Source: Deinococcus aerophilus (GTDB lineage: Bacteria > Deinococcota > Deinococci > Deinococcales > Deinococcaceae). Taken from it: a stretch of 64,000 nucleotides of DNA. A model generated the notes under the pieces. The model was not told the origin of the DNA. It searched no databases and saw only the letters and a list, made by a program, of their open reading frames with translations. The first letter of the stretch is position 1. Each line of letters opens with the position of its first letter. The DNA is taken from contig NZ_BMOM01000015.1 in the NCBI RefSeq assembly GCF_014647075.1, positions 1-64,000 on the forward strand, in the 5' to 3' direction. The translations under genes were made by a program, and so were the position numbers. Shown piece by piece: positions 42,404 to 50,261 of the stretch.

Positions 42404-42889
42404 TCAGCCCAGCAGGTCGTCGAGCAGGGCGCTGGCTCCGTGGCTGAAGTCCTCCGTGAACTGCACCGGCGGAATGTCCTTGAGCTCTTCGAGAATCGCG
42501 CTCAGCTGCGCGACGGTCTTCTTGGCATAGACCTTGACCTTGCCCAGCGGCACGCTGACGTCGAAGATCAGGGTAAGCAGCGCCGAATCGCCCACCGATT
42601 CCACGTACAGGGTGCCGTTCTCGCCTTGGTGAATCTGTTCGCTGAAGGTGCGCTCGCCCAGCATGTTCGCCAGCGCGGCGGTGGCGGCGGCGTTGCTGGC
42701 GACCAGGGTGGCGACGCTGTCCAGCGCGGGCGGGCGCGGGGCCCACAGGGCTTCTTTGTGAGACAGCACGAAGCCCTTGCGGTCGACCAGCAGGCCATAA
42801 CGCACGCCGGTGGTGTCCAGCAGCTCCTGAATGTGGCCGTCGACGCGGGCGTAAGCGTCGCCATAGAGGGCCAGTGACGGTTCGATCAT
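42404..42889 (-). CDS. mglB: MglB roadblock/LC7 protein (MglA GTPase-activating partner)
   Basis: 161 residues from ATG 42889, with TATACT five bases upstream; the frame extends seven codons further. Roadblock/LC7 fold: [19 protein letters not shown], then [20 protein letters not shown] and the hydrophobic strand [20 protein letters not shown]. Dimeric MglB stimulates MglA GTP hydrolysis. The order mglB-mglA on one transcript is usual. Confidence 0.9.
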   Translation of the reverse strand: MIEPSLALYGDAYARVDGHIQELLDTTGVRYGLLVDRKGFVLSHKEALWAPRPPALDSVATLVASNAAATAALANMLGERTFSEQIHQGENGTLYVESVGDSALLTLIFDVSVPLGKVKVYAKKTVAQLSAILEELKDIPPVQFTEDFSHGASALLDDLLG

Positions 42890-42894
42890 GCAGC

Positions 42895-42900
42895 AGTATA
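42895..42900 (-). promoter_or_regulatory. Leaderless-type -10 element (TATACT)
   Basis: TATACT on the minus strand ends five bases before the mglB ATG at 42889. Confidence 0.5.
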
Positions 42901-43038
42901 TGAACAGCATTCAGCACAGAATCAGCACAAACCGGGGCGGGGCAGACGAGGTAAAGGCAGTGGGAGAAAGACAGAAAGCCGCGCCTCCGGCCACCGCTCG
43001 GTGTGCGGGCGGTCAGACCGGTGCGGGCGCTCAGGCGT

Positions 43039-43044
43039 TACACT
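43039..43044 (+). promoter_or_regulatory. Leaderless-type -10 element (TACACT)
   Basis: TACACT ends seven bases before the GTG at 43052. Confidence 0.5.
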
Positions 43045-43051
43045 CGCCCGC

Positions 43052-45046
43052 GTGAAGTCTGGCCGGAGAACCGCGGGGAAAAGCTGGAGACGGGCGGCGC
43101 TGCTGCTCGGAGGACTGGTGTTTGGAACGCTGCCGAGCGGGGCCGGTGCGCGGCCTGTGGCCATCGCCGGATTGCCGCAGGCCGCCGCGCTGGACACGCG
43201 CACGCTGCCCGGCGGCGAGATGCTGGCGGTGTGGACGCTGCCGCGCCTGGGGGTCTCGGTCCGCAACGACCCCGAGGACCTGCGGCTGCTGCTCGGCACC
43301 CGTGAACTGCGCTACAGCCCGGCCACAGGCTGGCGGGCGCTGGGGTTTGCCTGGACCGGCCGGCTGGCCGCGCCGCAGCAGGTGGGCGTCAGCCTGTACG
43401 TGCCGCTGGCCGCCTTGAAGCTGCTGGGCGTGCGGACCCTGGCCGATGCCCCCGGCCTGCTGGATTTCGCCGCGCCGGTCAGCGTGCCGCAGGACACCCT
43501 GCCCCCCTCGGATCCGTCCGCACAGACGGCGGGTTCCGGTCCGGGGAGCGCGGGCGCTGCGGTGACTGCTCCCCGGCCACGGGTGCCGGCGCCCACGCCT
43601 CCCCCCTCCGCTCCTGTGCTCCCGGCCGTCTCGGTTGCCCCAGCGGTCCCGACCCTGCCCCACCCACCGGCACCCGCGGCCCCTGCACCGGCGCTTCCTG
43701 TGCCGCCCGCCGCGCCCACCCTGAACGTACCGGTGGTGGCCCATCTGGATACTGTGCGGGTCAGCCGCACGCTGTACCGCACGGTGGAGGTGCAGCGGGT
43801 GGTGCTGGAACTCAGCGCCCCGGCTCCGCAGTCCGTGGCGCGCGAGGCCGGCGGCCTGAGCGTCACGCTGCCCGGCGTTACCGTGCAGGCCAGCGAGCAG
43901 CGGCTGCCCTCAGGAGACACCCTGAGCCTGCGGCAGTTGGGCAGCGGCGCGGTCATGCACCTCACGACCGGGGGGGGCCGCAGCGAGATCTTCACGCTGG
44001 AGGACCCCTACCGCGTGGTGATCGACACGACCACGCACACCGACCCCGGGGTGCCCCCACCGCTGAATCCCGACGCCCTGCCGCCGGGCGTGACCTACCG
44101 CGAACGCGGCGCCCTGAAGTTGCTGAGCTTCGACCCGGGCTTGTTTCAGCCTCGGGTGGTCAGTGCGCCGCCGGGCCGGGCGCTGGGCGTGGCCGAACTG
44201 GTGAAGTCGGTCGCCGGGGTGGCCGGGATCAACGGCGGCTATTTTGACCCGGCGAGCAGCCTGCCGGTCGATCTGGTGGCGGTGGGCGGCCTGATGACGG
44301 CCGGCAGCCTGGAACGGCGGGCCACCGTGGGATTCACGGCCCAGGGCCAGACCCTGTTCGGCTATCCGAGGCCGCGGTATGTCCTCAGCAGTCCCGAGTT
44401 TGGCAGCGTCACCGTGAACAGCGTCAAGGCGCGGCCCGACGCCAGCCTGCTGACCGCCTTCGTGGGCGACGGGCGCACCCCGGTGGGCGCGGGCACACTG
44501 ACCACCCTGCTCGTCTCTCCCGGCAGCGCCGCCGTCACGCGCGCCGTGAGCGGCCAGATCATCCCGCCCGCCGGGATGCTCGCGCTGACCTTCGACCCGG
44601 CCCGCTTTCCGGCGCTGCCCCGGGTGGCCGGCGCTCCCCTGAAGGTCACCCTGAACTGGCAGGCCACCGACGCTCCCTGGGACAGCGCCGTGGACGCCCT
44701 GAGCGCGGGGCCGCTGCTCGTGCAGGGGGGCAAGGTTGCCATCGATCCCCGCCGCGAGGGTTTCAATACGGCGGGCAGCATCTGGCGGCCGACCCGGCAG
44801 TCGGCGCTGGGGGTTCTGAACGGCCAGCCCACCATTGCCTACTTCGATTTCGGAACCCCCGAGGCCTTTGCCGCTGCGCTGGCCGGGGCCGGCGTGCGCG
44901 ACGCCGTGCGCATGGACAGCGGCAGCAGCGCGACGGCCTACCTGCGCGGCGGCTACGCCGACCTGGGCGCGTACCTCAACACCGTCTGGAGCCGCCCGGT
45001 GCCCAACGCCATCGTCTTCGTACCGCGCGGCACGGCGATCCGTTAG
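43052..45046 (+). CDS. Exported phosphodiester glycosidase (NAGPA-domain) protein
   Basis: 664 residues from GTG 43052 (TACACT seven bases upstream). Signal peptide ([21 protein letters not shown]), an N-terminal copper amine oxidase-like/AMIN-like region, a long proline/alanine linker (about residues 150-230), a beta-rich AMIN-type segment ([14 protein letters not shown]), and a C-terminal NAGPA domain with INGGYFDP and the closing [21 protein letters not shown]-family enzymes hydrolyse phosphodiester-linked sugars and occur in cell envelope metabolism. Position beside the exopolysaccharide region suggests an envelope glycan role. Confidence 0.82.
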   Translation: MKSGRRTAGKSWRRAALLLGGLVFGTLPSGAGARPVAIAGLPQAAALDTRTLPGGEMLAVWTLPRLGVSVRNDPEDLRLLLGTRELRYSPATGWRALGFAWTGRLAAPQQVGVSLYVPLAALKLLGVRTLADAPGLLDFAAPVSVPQDTLPPSDPSAQTAGSGPGSAGAAVTAPRPRVPAPTPPPSAPVLPAVSVAPAVPTLPHPPAPAAPAPALPVPPAAPTLNVPVVAHLDTVRVSRTLYRTVEVQRVVLELSAPAPQSVAREAGGLSVTLPGVTVQASEQRLPSGDTLSLRQLGSGAVMHLTTGGGRSEIFTLEDPYRVVIDTTTHTDPGVPPPLNPDALPPGVTYRERGALKLLSFDPGLFQPRVVSAPPGRALGVAELVKSVAGVAGINGGYFDPASSLPVDLVAVGGLMTAGSLERRATVGFTAQGQTLFGYPRPRYVLSSPEFGSVTVNSVKARPDASLLTAFVGDGRTPVGAGTLTTLLVSPGSAAVTRAVSGQIIPPAGMLALTFDPARFPALPRVAGAPLKVTLNWQATDAPWDSAVDALSAGPLLVQGGKVAIDPRREGFNTAGSIWRPTRQSALGVLNGQPTIAYFDFGTPEAFAAALAGAGVRDAVRMDSGSSATAYLRGGYADLGAYLNTVWSRPVPNAIVFVPRGTAIR

Positions 45047-45070
45047 GTACGGGGACTGCACCCCCTTTCG

Positions 45071-45096
45071 CCCGGAACATATTTTCCGGGGTTTTT
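45071..45096 (+). terminator. Rho-independent terminator
   Basis: CCCGGAA / TTCCGGG stem with a six-base loop followed by GTTTTT, directly after the NAGPA-domain gene. Confidence 0.85.
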
Positions 45097-45126
45097 AGCA
45101 CCAAGACAGAATTCATCTTCTGCGCC

Positions 45127-45132
45127 TACACT
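45127..45132 (+). promoter_or_regulatory. Candidate -10 element (TACACT) of the protease gene
   Basis: TACACT 18 bases before ATG 45151; AAGACA lies 18 bases upstream as a possible -35. Here the spacing gives a short leader containing GGGGGTCAG. Confidence 0.45.
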
Positions 45133-45150
45133 GGGGCATCTGGGGGTCAG

Positions 45151-46431
45151 ATGCAGAAAGATCGTTTTATCGTCCTGCGACAGGACACCGCCACGTCCAC
45201 CTACACTTCTCTTGCCGACACCGCCCTCGCCGACACCTTGACTGGCAACCGGGCCGACGCCGCCGAACGGCGCGCAGAGCTGGGGCTGGAGCGCTCGGGC
45301 GTTCCTGCGCCCACTCCCCTGCGGCTGGAGGTTCAGACCCTGGACCGCCGCGCATGGCCTGAACTGCTGCAGGAGTCGGCGGTGCGCTCGGCCGCGCCGA
45401 GCATCCCCATGCGCCTGATTCGCCCGGTGCGGCGCTCGGAGGCCGTGGACGTGCAGGCCGACGGCCCGACCTGGGGGGTGCGGGCAGTGCGGGCCGACTC
45501 CAGCCCCCACAGCGGCCGTGGCGTGACCGTCGCCGTTCTCGACACGGGCATTGATCCCGAGCACCCGGCCTTTGCGGGCGTCGAATTGATCCGGCGCGAC
45601 TTCACCCTGCCGGGCGGGGACCAGGATGGTGGGGTGGATGCCGAGGGCCACGGCACGCACTGCGCCGGCACCATCTTTGGACGCGAGGTCGACGGGCGGC
45701 GCATCGGCGTGGCCCCCGGCGTGGAGCGGGCGCTGATCGGACGGGTGCTCGGCGCCGACGGCAGCGGCAGCAGTGAGGGCATCGCCCGCGCGCTGACCTG
45801 GGCGGTGGGCCTGCGCGCCCATGTGATGAGCATGTCACTGGGCATGGACTTTCCCGGTCGGGTGGCCGAGCTGATCCGGCGCGGATTGCCGGCCGAGCTG
45901 GCCACCTCACAGGCGCTGCTGGACTACCGCGCCAACCTCGAGCTGTTCGCCGCGCTCGCGAGCTACGCCCGCGCCCTGGGCGGAGACGCCACCCCCACCC
46001 TGCTGATTGCCGCCGCCGGCAACGAGAGCCGCCGCCAGCAGAACCCGGACTGGGAGGTCGGGGTGGCCCCGCCCGCCACCGCCGCCGGCTTTCTCTCGGT
46101 GGCGGCGCTGGGGCAGGGCCAGAACGGCGCTCCGCGTCAGGACCTGAAGGTCGCTCCCTTTTCCAACACCGGCGCGACCTTCAGCGGCCCCGGAGTGGAC
46201 ATCGTGTCGGCCAAAGCAGGCGGCGGCCTGACCCGCATGAGCGGCACGAGCATGGCAACTCCCCACGTCGCCGGTGTCGCGGCGCTGTGGTTCGAGCGGC
46301 TGATCGCGGCGGACGACCTGACCCGCGAGACCATCGACACCCGCCTCAAGGCGAGCGCCACCCGGGAACCCCTGGTGGCGGACGTGGACCGGCTGGACGT
46401 GGGGCTGGGACTGGTCCAGACACCGCAATAA
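45151..46431 (+). CDS. S8 family serine peptidase (subtilisin-like)
   Basis: 426 residues. Catalytic triad in order: Asp in VAVLDTGID (about residue 131), His in EGHGTHCAGT (about 168), Ser in SGTSMATPHVAG (about 364), with oxyanion Asn in IAAAGNES. The N-terminal 110 residues lack a signal peptide or membrane helix and may act as a propeptide. An intracellular location, or export by another route, is therefore likely. An insertion between His and Asn (ARALGGDATPT region) is longer than in small subtilisins. Confidence 0.9.
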   Translation: MQKDRFIVLRQDTATSTYTSLADTALADTLTGNRADAAERRAELGLERSGVPAPTPLRLEVQTLDRRAWPELLQESAVRSAAPSIPMRLIRPVRRSEAVDVQADGPTWGVRAVRADSSPHSGRGVTVAVLDTGIDPEHPAFAGVELIRRDFTLPGGDQDGGVDAEGHGTHCAGTIFGREVDGRRIGVAPGVERALIGRVLGADGSGSSEGIARALTWAVGLRAHVMSMSLGMDFPGRVAELIRRGLPAELATSQALLDYRANLELFAALASYARALGGDATPTLLIAAAGNESRRQQNPDWEVGVAPPATAAGFLSVAALGQGQNGAPRQDLKVAPFSNTGATFSGPGVDIVSAKAGGGLTRMSGTSMATPHVAGVAALWFERLIAADDLTRETIDTRLKASATREPLVADVDRLDVGLGLVQTPQ

Positions 46432-46513
46432 CCGCAGGCAGCCTCCAGGAGCAGCAACCCGGAACTGTTCCCTTCCCCGGAGGCCTGGGCCCCCGGTCAC
46501 TCTGGCCTCCTCC

Positions 46514-47056
46514 CTAGGCCCCGACCCGCAGCAGTTCCAGCAACCGCAGATAGGCCTGCGCCGTGACCTGCACGTCGCCGTAGCTGCGGTGGCGTCCGCC
46601 GGGGGCGAAACTCAGGCCCAGCCGCTCGGCGAGCACCGTCAGGTTGTGGGCCCGCTCCCTGGGAAAGGCGCGGCGTGAGAGCTGCACGGTGCAGTACTCC
46701 GCCGCTGGCCGCCACTCCAGACCGTGACGCCGGGCATTGGCCCGCATGAAGCCGCCGTCAAAGCCGATGTTGTGCGCGACCACCGCCGAGGGGCCCACGA
46801 ACTCCAGAAACGCGGGCAGCACCTCGGCCATGTGCGGCGCGTCCCGGACCATGTCGTTGCTGATGCCGTGAACCTGCTGGGCACGCCAGGGAATCAGCAG
46901 GGGCTCGCCCGCCGCGGTGGTGGGCCGCACCAGGGTCTCGAACTTCTGGGTCTCCTCCACGCGGCCGTCAATGATGCGCACCGCGCCGATTTCCACCACC
47001 GCGTCGCGCTCCGGCGAGAGGCCCGTGGTTTCCAGGTCGAACACGACGACATTCAC
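46514..47056 (-). CDS. DnaQ-like 3'-5' exonuclease
   Basis: 180 residues, GTG start with TACCCT seven bases upstream. DEDDh exonuclease motifs: [10 protein letters not shown] (D-x-E), [13 protein letters not shown], and a C-terminal [10 protein letters not shown] with the catalytic His and Asp. Resembles the proofreading epsilon subunit or stand-alone ExoX-like nucleases; the absence of a clamp-binding tail is not informative at this length. Confidence 0.88.
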   Translation of the reverse strand: MNVVVFDLETTGLSPERDAVVEIGAVRIIDGRVEETQKFETLVRPTTAAGEPLLIPWRAQQVHGISNDMVRDAPHMAEVLPAFLEFVGPSAVVAHNIGFDGGFMRANARRHGLEWRPAAEYCTVQLSRRAFPRERAHNLTVLAERLGLSFAPGGRHRSYGDVQVTAQAYLRLLELLRVGA

Positions 47057-47063
47057 GCCGAGC

Positions 47064-47069
47064 AGGGTA
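47064..47069 (-). promoter_or_regulatory. Leaderless-type -10 element (TACCCT)
   Basis: TACCCT on the minus strand ends seven bases before the GTG at 47056. Confidence 0.5.
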
Positions 47070-47106
47070 GCGCGACCGGCCAGCCGGAATGTGGCCGCTG
47101 GGCACC

Positions 47107-48009
47107 CTACGCTCCGGCTTTCCCCATCAACGCGCCCACCGCCTCCTCCTTGCCCTTGGCCTCCACCTCAATCCACGGCACGTCGAAGTAGGCAGACGGC
47201 AGATGCGTGATCAGGTGGCTGTGGCGGCGGTCATGCGGCCCCTCGATGCCGTTGGACAGGTGAACCACCTGCCACTCTGGCGGCGTCCAGGTCTCCCGCG
47301 CCCGCAGGACCCATTCGCGCACGGCGGGATCGTCCTGATCGGGCAGTTTGTCGTGGACGACGTGGTGGTGGGCGTCATAGACAAGCGGCAGGCCCGCTGC
47401 CTGACAGACCGGCAGCAGGTCGGCGGGGCCGTAGGCGCGTTCGTCGTTTTCCAGGCCCAGGCGCAGGCGCACGCCGTCGGGCAGGTCAGGAATGACGGCC
47501 GTCAGTTCGGCGGCGCGCCCTCCCTTGCCCCCGTGCAGCAGCAGCAGGTTCCACGGACTGCGCTCCAGGCCCAGGCCGTCCATCACGCGGGCGTGCGCGA
47601 TCAGGGCATGAACGCTGCGGGCGCGCACCTCGGGGCGGTCACTGTTCAGCACGATGAACTGCTCGGGATGGATCAGCACGCGGATGCCGCGCGTGGTAAA
47701 CGCCTCCCCCGCCCCGCGCAGTGAGGGGGCGAGCGAGGCCAGGACCGCCGCGCCGGTGTCGTCGCCCTCCAGATCCAGCATGGGAAACAGACTGGAACTC
47801 ATGCGGTACAGGCGGATGCCGCGCGCCGCACAGAATTCGGCGGCCCCGCGCAGCCGGGCAATGTTGTCGGTGTACAGGTCAAGCAGTTTGGCCTCGCGCT
47901 CGGCGGGCGACAGGGCGCGGTAACGGCTCAGGGTGACCGTGCGGAAGCGCACCTCCGGCCCCACCGTCATGCACACCAGACCGTAGGTGGGCCGGGGCAA
48001 CCCGCTCAT
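47107..48009 (-). CDS. uvsE: UV DNA damage endonuclease UvsE (UvdE family)
   Basis: 300 residues. TIM-barrel UVDE family: [15 protein letters not shown] opening, [37 protein letters not shown], and [13 protein letters not shown], which together supply the metal-binding Glu, Asp and His residues. It nicks DNA 5' of UV photoproducts and abasic sites and is a backup to UvrABC excision in Deinococcus. The ATG overlaps the stop of the DUF2256 gene (ATGA). Confidence 0.94.
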   Translation of the reverse strand: MSGLPRPTYGLVCMTVGPEVRFRTVTLSRYRALSPAEREAKLLDLYTDNIARLRGAAEFCAARGIRLYRMSSSLFPMLDLEGDDTGAAVLASLAPSLRGAGEAFTTRGIRVLIHPEQFIVLNSDRPEVRARSVHALIAHARVMDGLGLERSPWNLLLLHGGKGGRAAELTAVIPDLPDGVRLRLGLENDERAYGPADLLPVCQAAGLPLVYDAHHHVVHDKLPDQDDPAVREWVLRARETWTPPEWQVVHLSNGIEGPHDRRHSHLITHLPSAYFDVPWIEVEAKGKEEAVGALMGKAGA

Positions 48010-48200
48010 GCCCGGTTCTCCGGGGTGGCAGTCTTCGCGGCGGCGCGGCAGCGGTCCGAGCAGTAGCGTACGTTCTCCCAGTCACGCTCCCACTTCTTGC
48101 GCCACGAAAAGGGCCGGCCGCACACCGCGCATACCTTGCTCGCCCGCTCGGAGGGCGGACGTCCTCCGCCAAAGGCCTTCTTTTCAGTTCTGCCGGGCAT
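48006..48200 (-). CDS. DUF2256 zinc-ribbon protein
   Basis: 64 residues from ATG 48200, preceded by GGAGGTGG. C-x2-C in [30 protein letters not shown] and a matching C-x3-C form a likely zinc site, the DUF2256 pattern. Members of this family are often encoded beside photolyase/cryptochrome genes. Here it overlaps the gluconokinase-like gene by 17 bases and uvsE by four, so the three are one unit. Confidence 0.88.
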   Translation of the reverse strand: MPGRTEKKAFGGGRPPSERASKVCAVCGRPFSWRKKWERDWENVRYCSDRCRAAAKTATPENRA

Positions 48201-48687
48201 GGTCCACCTCCAGTCCGGCCAGCACCCGTTGCGCCAGATCGTCCGGGGCGTCCTGCGAGGTGACATGCAGGGTCAGGACGTCGGCCTCGTCCGGTCCCGG
48301 CAATTCCAGGGTCTGCAGCTGAGAAGGCAGCAGATCCAGGTGGGCGTAATGGCCCGACCGGTGCCGCAGGCGGGCCGCCAGCAGTTCGGCTGGAACGTGC
48401 AGGAAAACGAACTGCGCCCCCGGCACGCGCAGCACGTCGCGGTAACTGTGCCGCAACGAAGAGCACGCCAGAATCACCCGCGGCAGGGCGAGCAGTTCGG
48501 CGCGCAGGCGGGCCAGCCAAGGCGCGCGGTCGGCGTCCGTCAGACCCTCTCCGGCAGCCATTTTGGCCTTCGCTGCGGGCGTGTGAAAATCGTCGCCGTC
48601 CAGAAAGGGCCAGCCGGTGCGGGCAGACAGCGCGTGGCCCAGCGCCGTCTTGCCGCTGCCCGACACCCCCATCAGGATCATTCTCAT
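48184..48687 (-). CDS. Gluconokinase-like P-loop kinase
   Basis: 167 residues from ATG 48687 (CAGACT seven bases upstream; the frame extends 12 codons further). Walker [13 protein letters not shown], then [31 protein letters not shown], the gluconokinase signature, and [16 protein letters not shown]. Phosphorylates D-gluconate. Family match is strong, though pairing with uvsE in one operon is unusual. Confidence 0.87.
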   Translation of the reverse strand: MRMILMGVSGSGKTALGHALSARTGWPFLDGDDFHTPAAKAKMAAGEGLTDADRAPWLARLRAELLALPRVILACSSLRHSYRDVLRVPGAQFVFLHVPAELLAARLRHRSGHYAHLDLLPSQLQTLELPGPDEADVLTLHVTSQDAPDDLAQRVLAGLEVDHARQN

Positions 48688-48694
48688 CCCCCGC

Positions 48695-48700
48695 AGTCTG
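48695..48700 (-). promoter_or_regulatory. Leaderless-type -10 element (CAGACT)
   Basis: CAGACT on the minus strand ends seven bases before the ATG at 48687. Confidence 0.4.
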
Positions 48701-48740
48701 GCGCAGGCCCGGCGGCGAAACACAAGAAGCGGCAGAAGAC

Positions 48741-48768
48741 TGTCTTTAGAGGTGGGCCTTTAAAGACA
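48741..48768. promoter_or_regulatory. Inverted repeat TGTCTTTA-12-TAAAGACA
   Basis: Perfect eight-base arms with a 12-base loop, about 40 bases upstream of the kinase-DUF2256-uvsE -10 element and after the aroG stop. Could be an operator for that operon or a weak terminator of aroG. Confidence 0.45.
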
Positions 48769-48804
48769 AGACGGAGCGGTCCCTTCCAGCATGCGGCCAG
48801 CGCC

Positions 48805-49926
48805 CTACCGTGCCAGCGCCGCGTGGGCCTCCAGCAACAGTTCCTCGGTCTCGGCCCAACCCACGCAGCCGTCGGTGACGCTCACGCCGGGCTGCAGCTC
48901 GGTCAGGTCGGCCGGAATGCTCTGCTTGCCCGGTTCCAGATTGCTCTCGATCATCAGGCCGCGCAGCGCCCGCTGCCCCGCGAGACGCTGGTGCAACACG
49001 TCACGCCACACCAGCTGCTGGCGCCGGAAATCACTGCCGCTGTTGGCATGCGAGCAGTCCACCATCACCGCCGCCTCCAGACCCGCCGCCGTCATCAGGG
49101 CGGCCGCCTCGCTCACGAACTGCGGAGCGTAGTTGGGACCGTTCCGGCCGCCGCGCAGGATGATGTGGCCGTCCGGATTGCCGCGCGTATGAACGATGCA
49201 CGCGCGCCCATCGTCATCCACGGTGAAGAAGGCGTGCGGGTGCGCGGCAGCCACAATGGCGTCCACCGCCAGCTTGAGCCCGCCGCCGGTGCCGTTCTTG
49301 AAGCCCATCGGGGCGCTGACCGCACTGGCCATGACCCGGTGGGTCTGCGACTCGGTGGTCCGGGCCCCCAGACACGCCCACGCCACCGCATCGAACAGGT
49401 ACTGCGGCGCGAAGGGGTCGAGCAGTTCGGTGGCGACCGGCAGGCCCAGTTCGCCCACCTCCAGCATCAGCTGCCGGGTCAGGGCCAGGCCGCGGCCCAC
49501 ATCGTTGGCGCCGGTCATGTCGGGGTCCATCAGGTAGCCGCGCCAGCCTACCGTGGTGCGCGGCTTGTCCACGTACACGCGCATCTGGACTTCCAGGGTG
49601 TCCTTCACCCGCTCGCGCAGCCCGGCCAGGCGGCGGGCGTAGGCCACGGCCGCGCTGTAGTCGTGAATGCTGCATGGCCCCACCACCACCAGCAGGCGCT
49701 CGTCCTCGCCGTGCAAGATGGCCTGCGCCGCCCGGCGGCCCGCGAGCACCGTGCGCTCGGCTTCCCGGGTCAGGGGCAGCGCCGCCTTGAGTTCACGCGG
49801 CGTGGGCAGCGGCGTGAACCCCGAGACCTTGAGGTTCTCGGTGCGGCTGGGGGCCGGGGTCTGCGTGGCGGGGGTGGAAAGGGGCTGGGTTTCGGGCAAC
49901 TGGGCCGTCTCGGGCAACTGGGTCAT
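48805..49926 (-). CDS. aroG: 3-deoxy-7-phosphoheptulonate (DAHP) synthase
   Basis: 373 residues, AroG/AroF/AroH-type. Signatures include [31 protein letters not shown] and [10 protein letters not shown]. It condenses phosphoenolpyruvate with erythrose 4-phosphate, the first step of aromatic amino acid synthesis. The first 40 residues are Pro/Thr-rich with a repeated QLPET. Upstream lies an aromatic leader peptide and hairpin, so expression is probably controlled by attenuation as well as by any end-product inhibition. A GGAG site precedes ATG 49926. Confidence 0.95.
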   Translation of the reverse strand: MTQLPETAQLPETQPLSTPATQTPAPSRTENLKVSGFTPLPTPRELKAALPLTREAERTVLAGRRAAQAILHGEDERLLVVVGPCSIHDYSAAVAYARRLAGLRERVKDTLEVQMRVYVDKPRTTVGWRGYLMDPDMTGANDVGRGLALTRQLMLEVGELGLPVATELLDPFAPQYLFDAVAWACLGARTTESQTHRVMASAVSAPMGFKNGTGGGLKLAVDAIVAAAHPHAFFTVDDDGRACIVHTRGNPDGHIILRGGRNGPNYAPQFVSEAAALMTAAGLEAAVMVDCSHANSGSDFRRQQLVWRDVLHQRLAGQRALRGLMIESNLEPGKQSIPADLTELQPGVSVTDGCVGWAETEELLLEAHAALAR

Positions 49927-49966
49927 GGGATTCTCCTGAAGACTGTTCTGTGGGGCGTAACGCGAA

Positions 49967-50002
49967 CACCGCCCGGGGCCTCTGGGGCTGCACCGGGCGG
50001 TG
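49967..50002 (-). promoter_or_regulatory. Attenuator hairpin upstream of aroG
   Basis: Ten-bp stem CACCGCCCGG / CCGGGCGGTG on the minus strand with a 16-base loop, starting 25 bases after the leader stop codon and about 40 bases before aroG. Within the loop, AGGCCCCGG can instead pair with CCGGGCCT in the leader coding sequence, which would break the hairpin. There is no strong T-run. Confidence 0.6.
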
Positions 50003-50026
50003 AGGGGGTCGGAAAACAGCGCGACG

Positions 50027-50077
50027 CTAGGCCCGGAAACAGCGGGGCCAATAAAAAAACGCGCCTGTGAAGGTCAT
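50027..50077 (-). CDS. Aromatic leader peptide of aroG (16 aa)
   Basis: [16 protein letters not shown]: 16 residues containing four Phe, one Tyr and one Trp, with FFYW consecutive. It sits between a TACACT hexamer (six bases before its ATG) and the aroG attenuator hairpin. The content matches classic ribosome-mediated attenuation leaders for aromatic pathway genes, where stalling at scarce aromatic tRNAs changes RNA folding. The mRNA appears leaderless, so the ATG would be at or near the 5' end. Peptide function is regulatory, not enzymatic. Confidence 0.8.
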   Translation of the reverse strand: MTFTGAFFYWPRCFRA

Positions 50078-50083
50078 GCGGGC

Positions 50084-50089
50084 AGTGTA
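50084..50089 (-). promoter_or_regulatory. -10 element (TACACT) for the aroG leader
   Basis: TACACT on the minus strand ends six bases before the leader peptide ATG at 50077. Confidence 0.55.
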
Positions 50090-50222
50090 CGGGGCCGGGG
50101 TGGGGCGCAGCGCGGGCCGTCTAGGCGGGGTGGGGCGCACCTGCGAGAAATACACGCTGCGCCGCAGACGGTAGGACGGCAGACCGCAGCACCCACACGC
50201 AGTGTGGTCTGATAGAGGCCGC

Positions 50223-50261
50223 ATGCCCGCCTTCCTCACCCCTCTTCCCCCCAGGCCATGA
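50223..50261 (+). CDS. Possible 12-codon upstream ORF coupled to mrpA
   Basis: MPAFLTPLPPRP; its TGA overlaps the mrpA ATG (ATGA). mrpA has no ribosome binding site of its own (CCCCCCAGGCC precedes it), so translational coupling through this small frame would explain initiation. It could also be chance. Confidence 0.35.
   Translation: MPAFLTPLPPRP

Noticed and set aside
46479..46509. GGAGGCC/GGCCTCC inverted repeat between the protease and exonuclease genes
   Set aside because: Possible convergent terminator, but the loop is long and there is no T-run on either side, so support is too weak.
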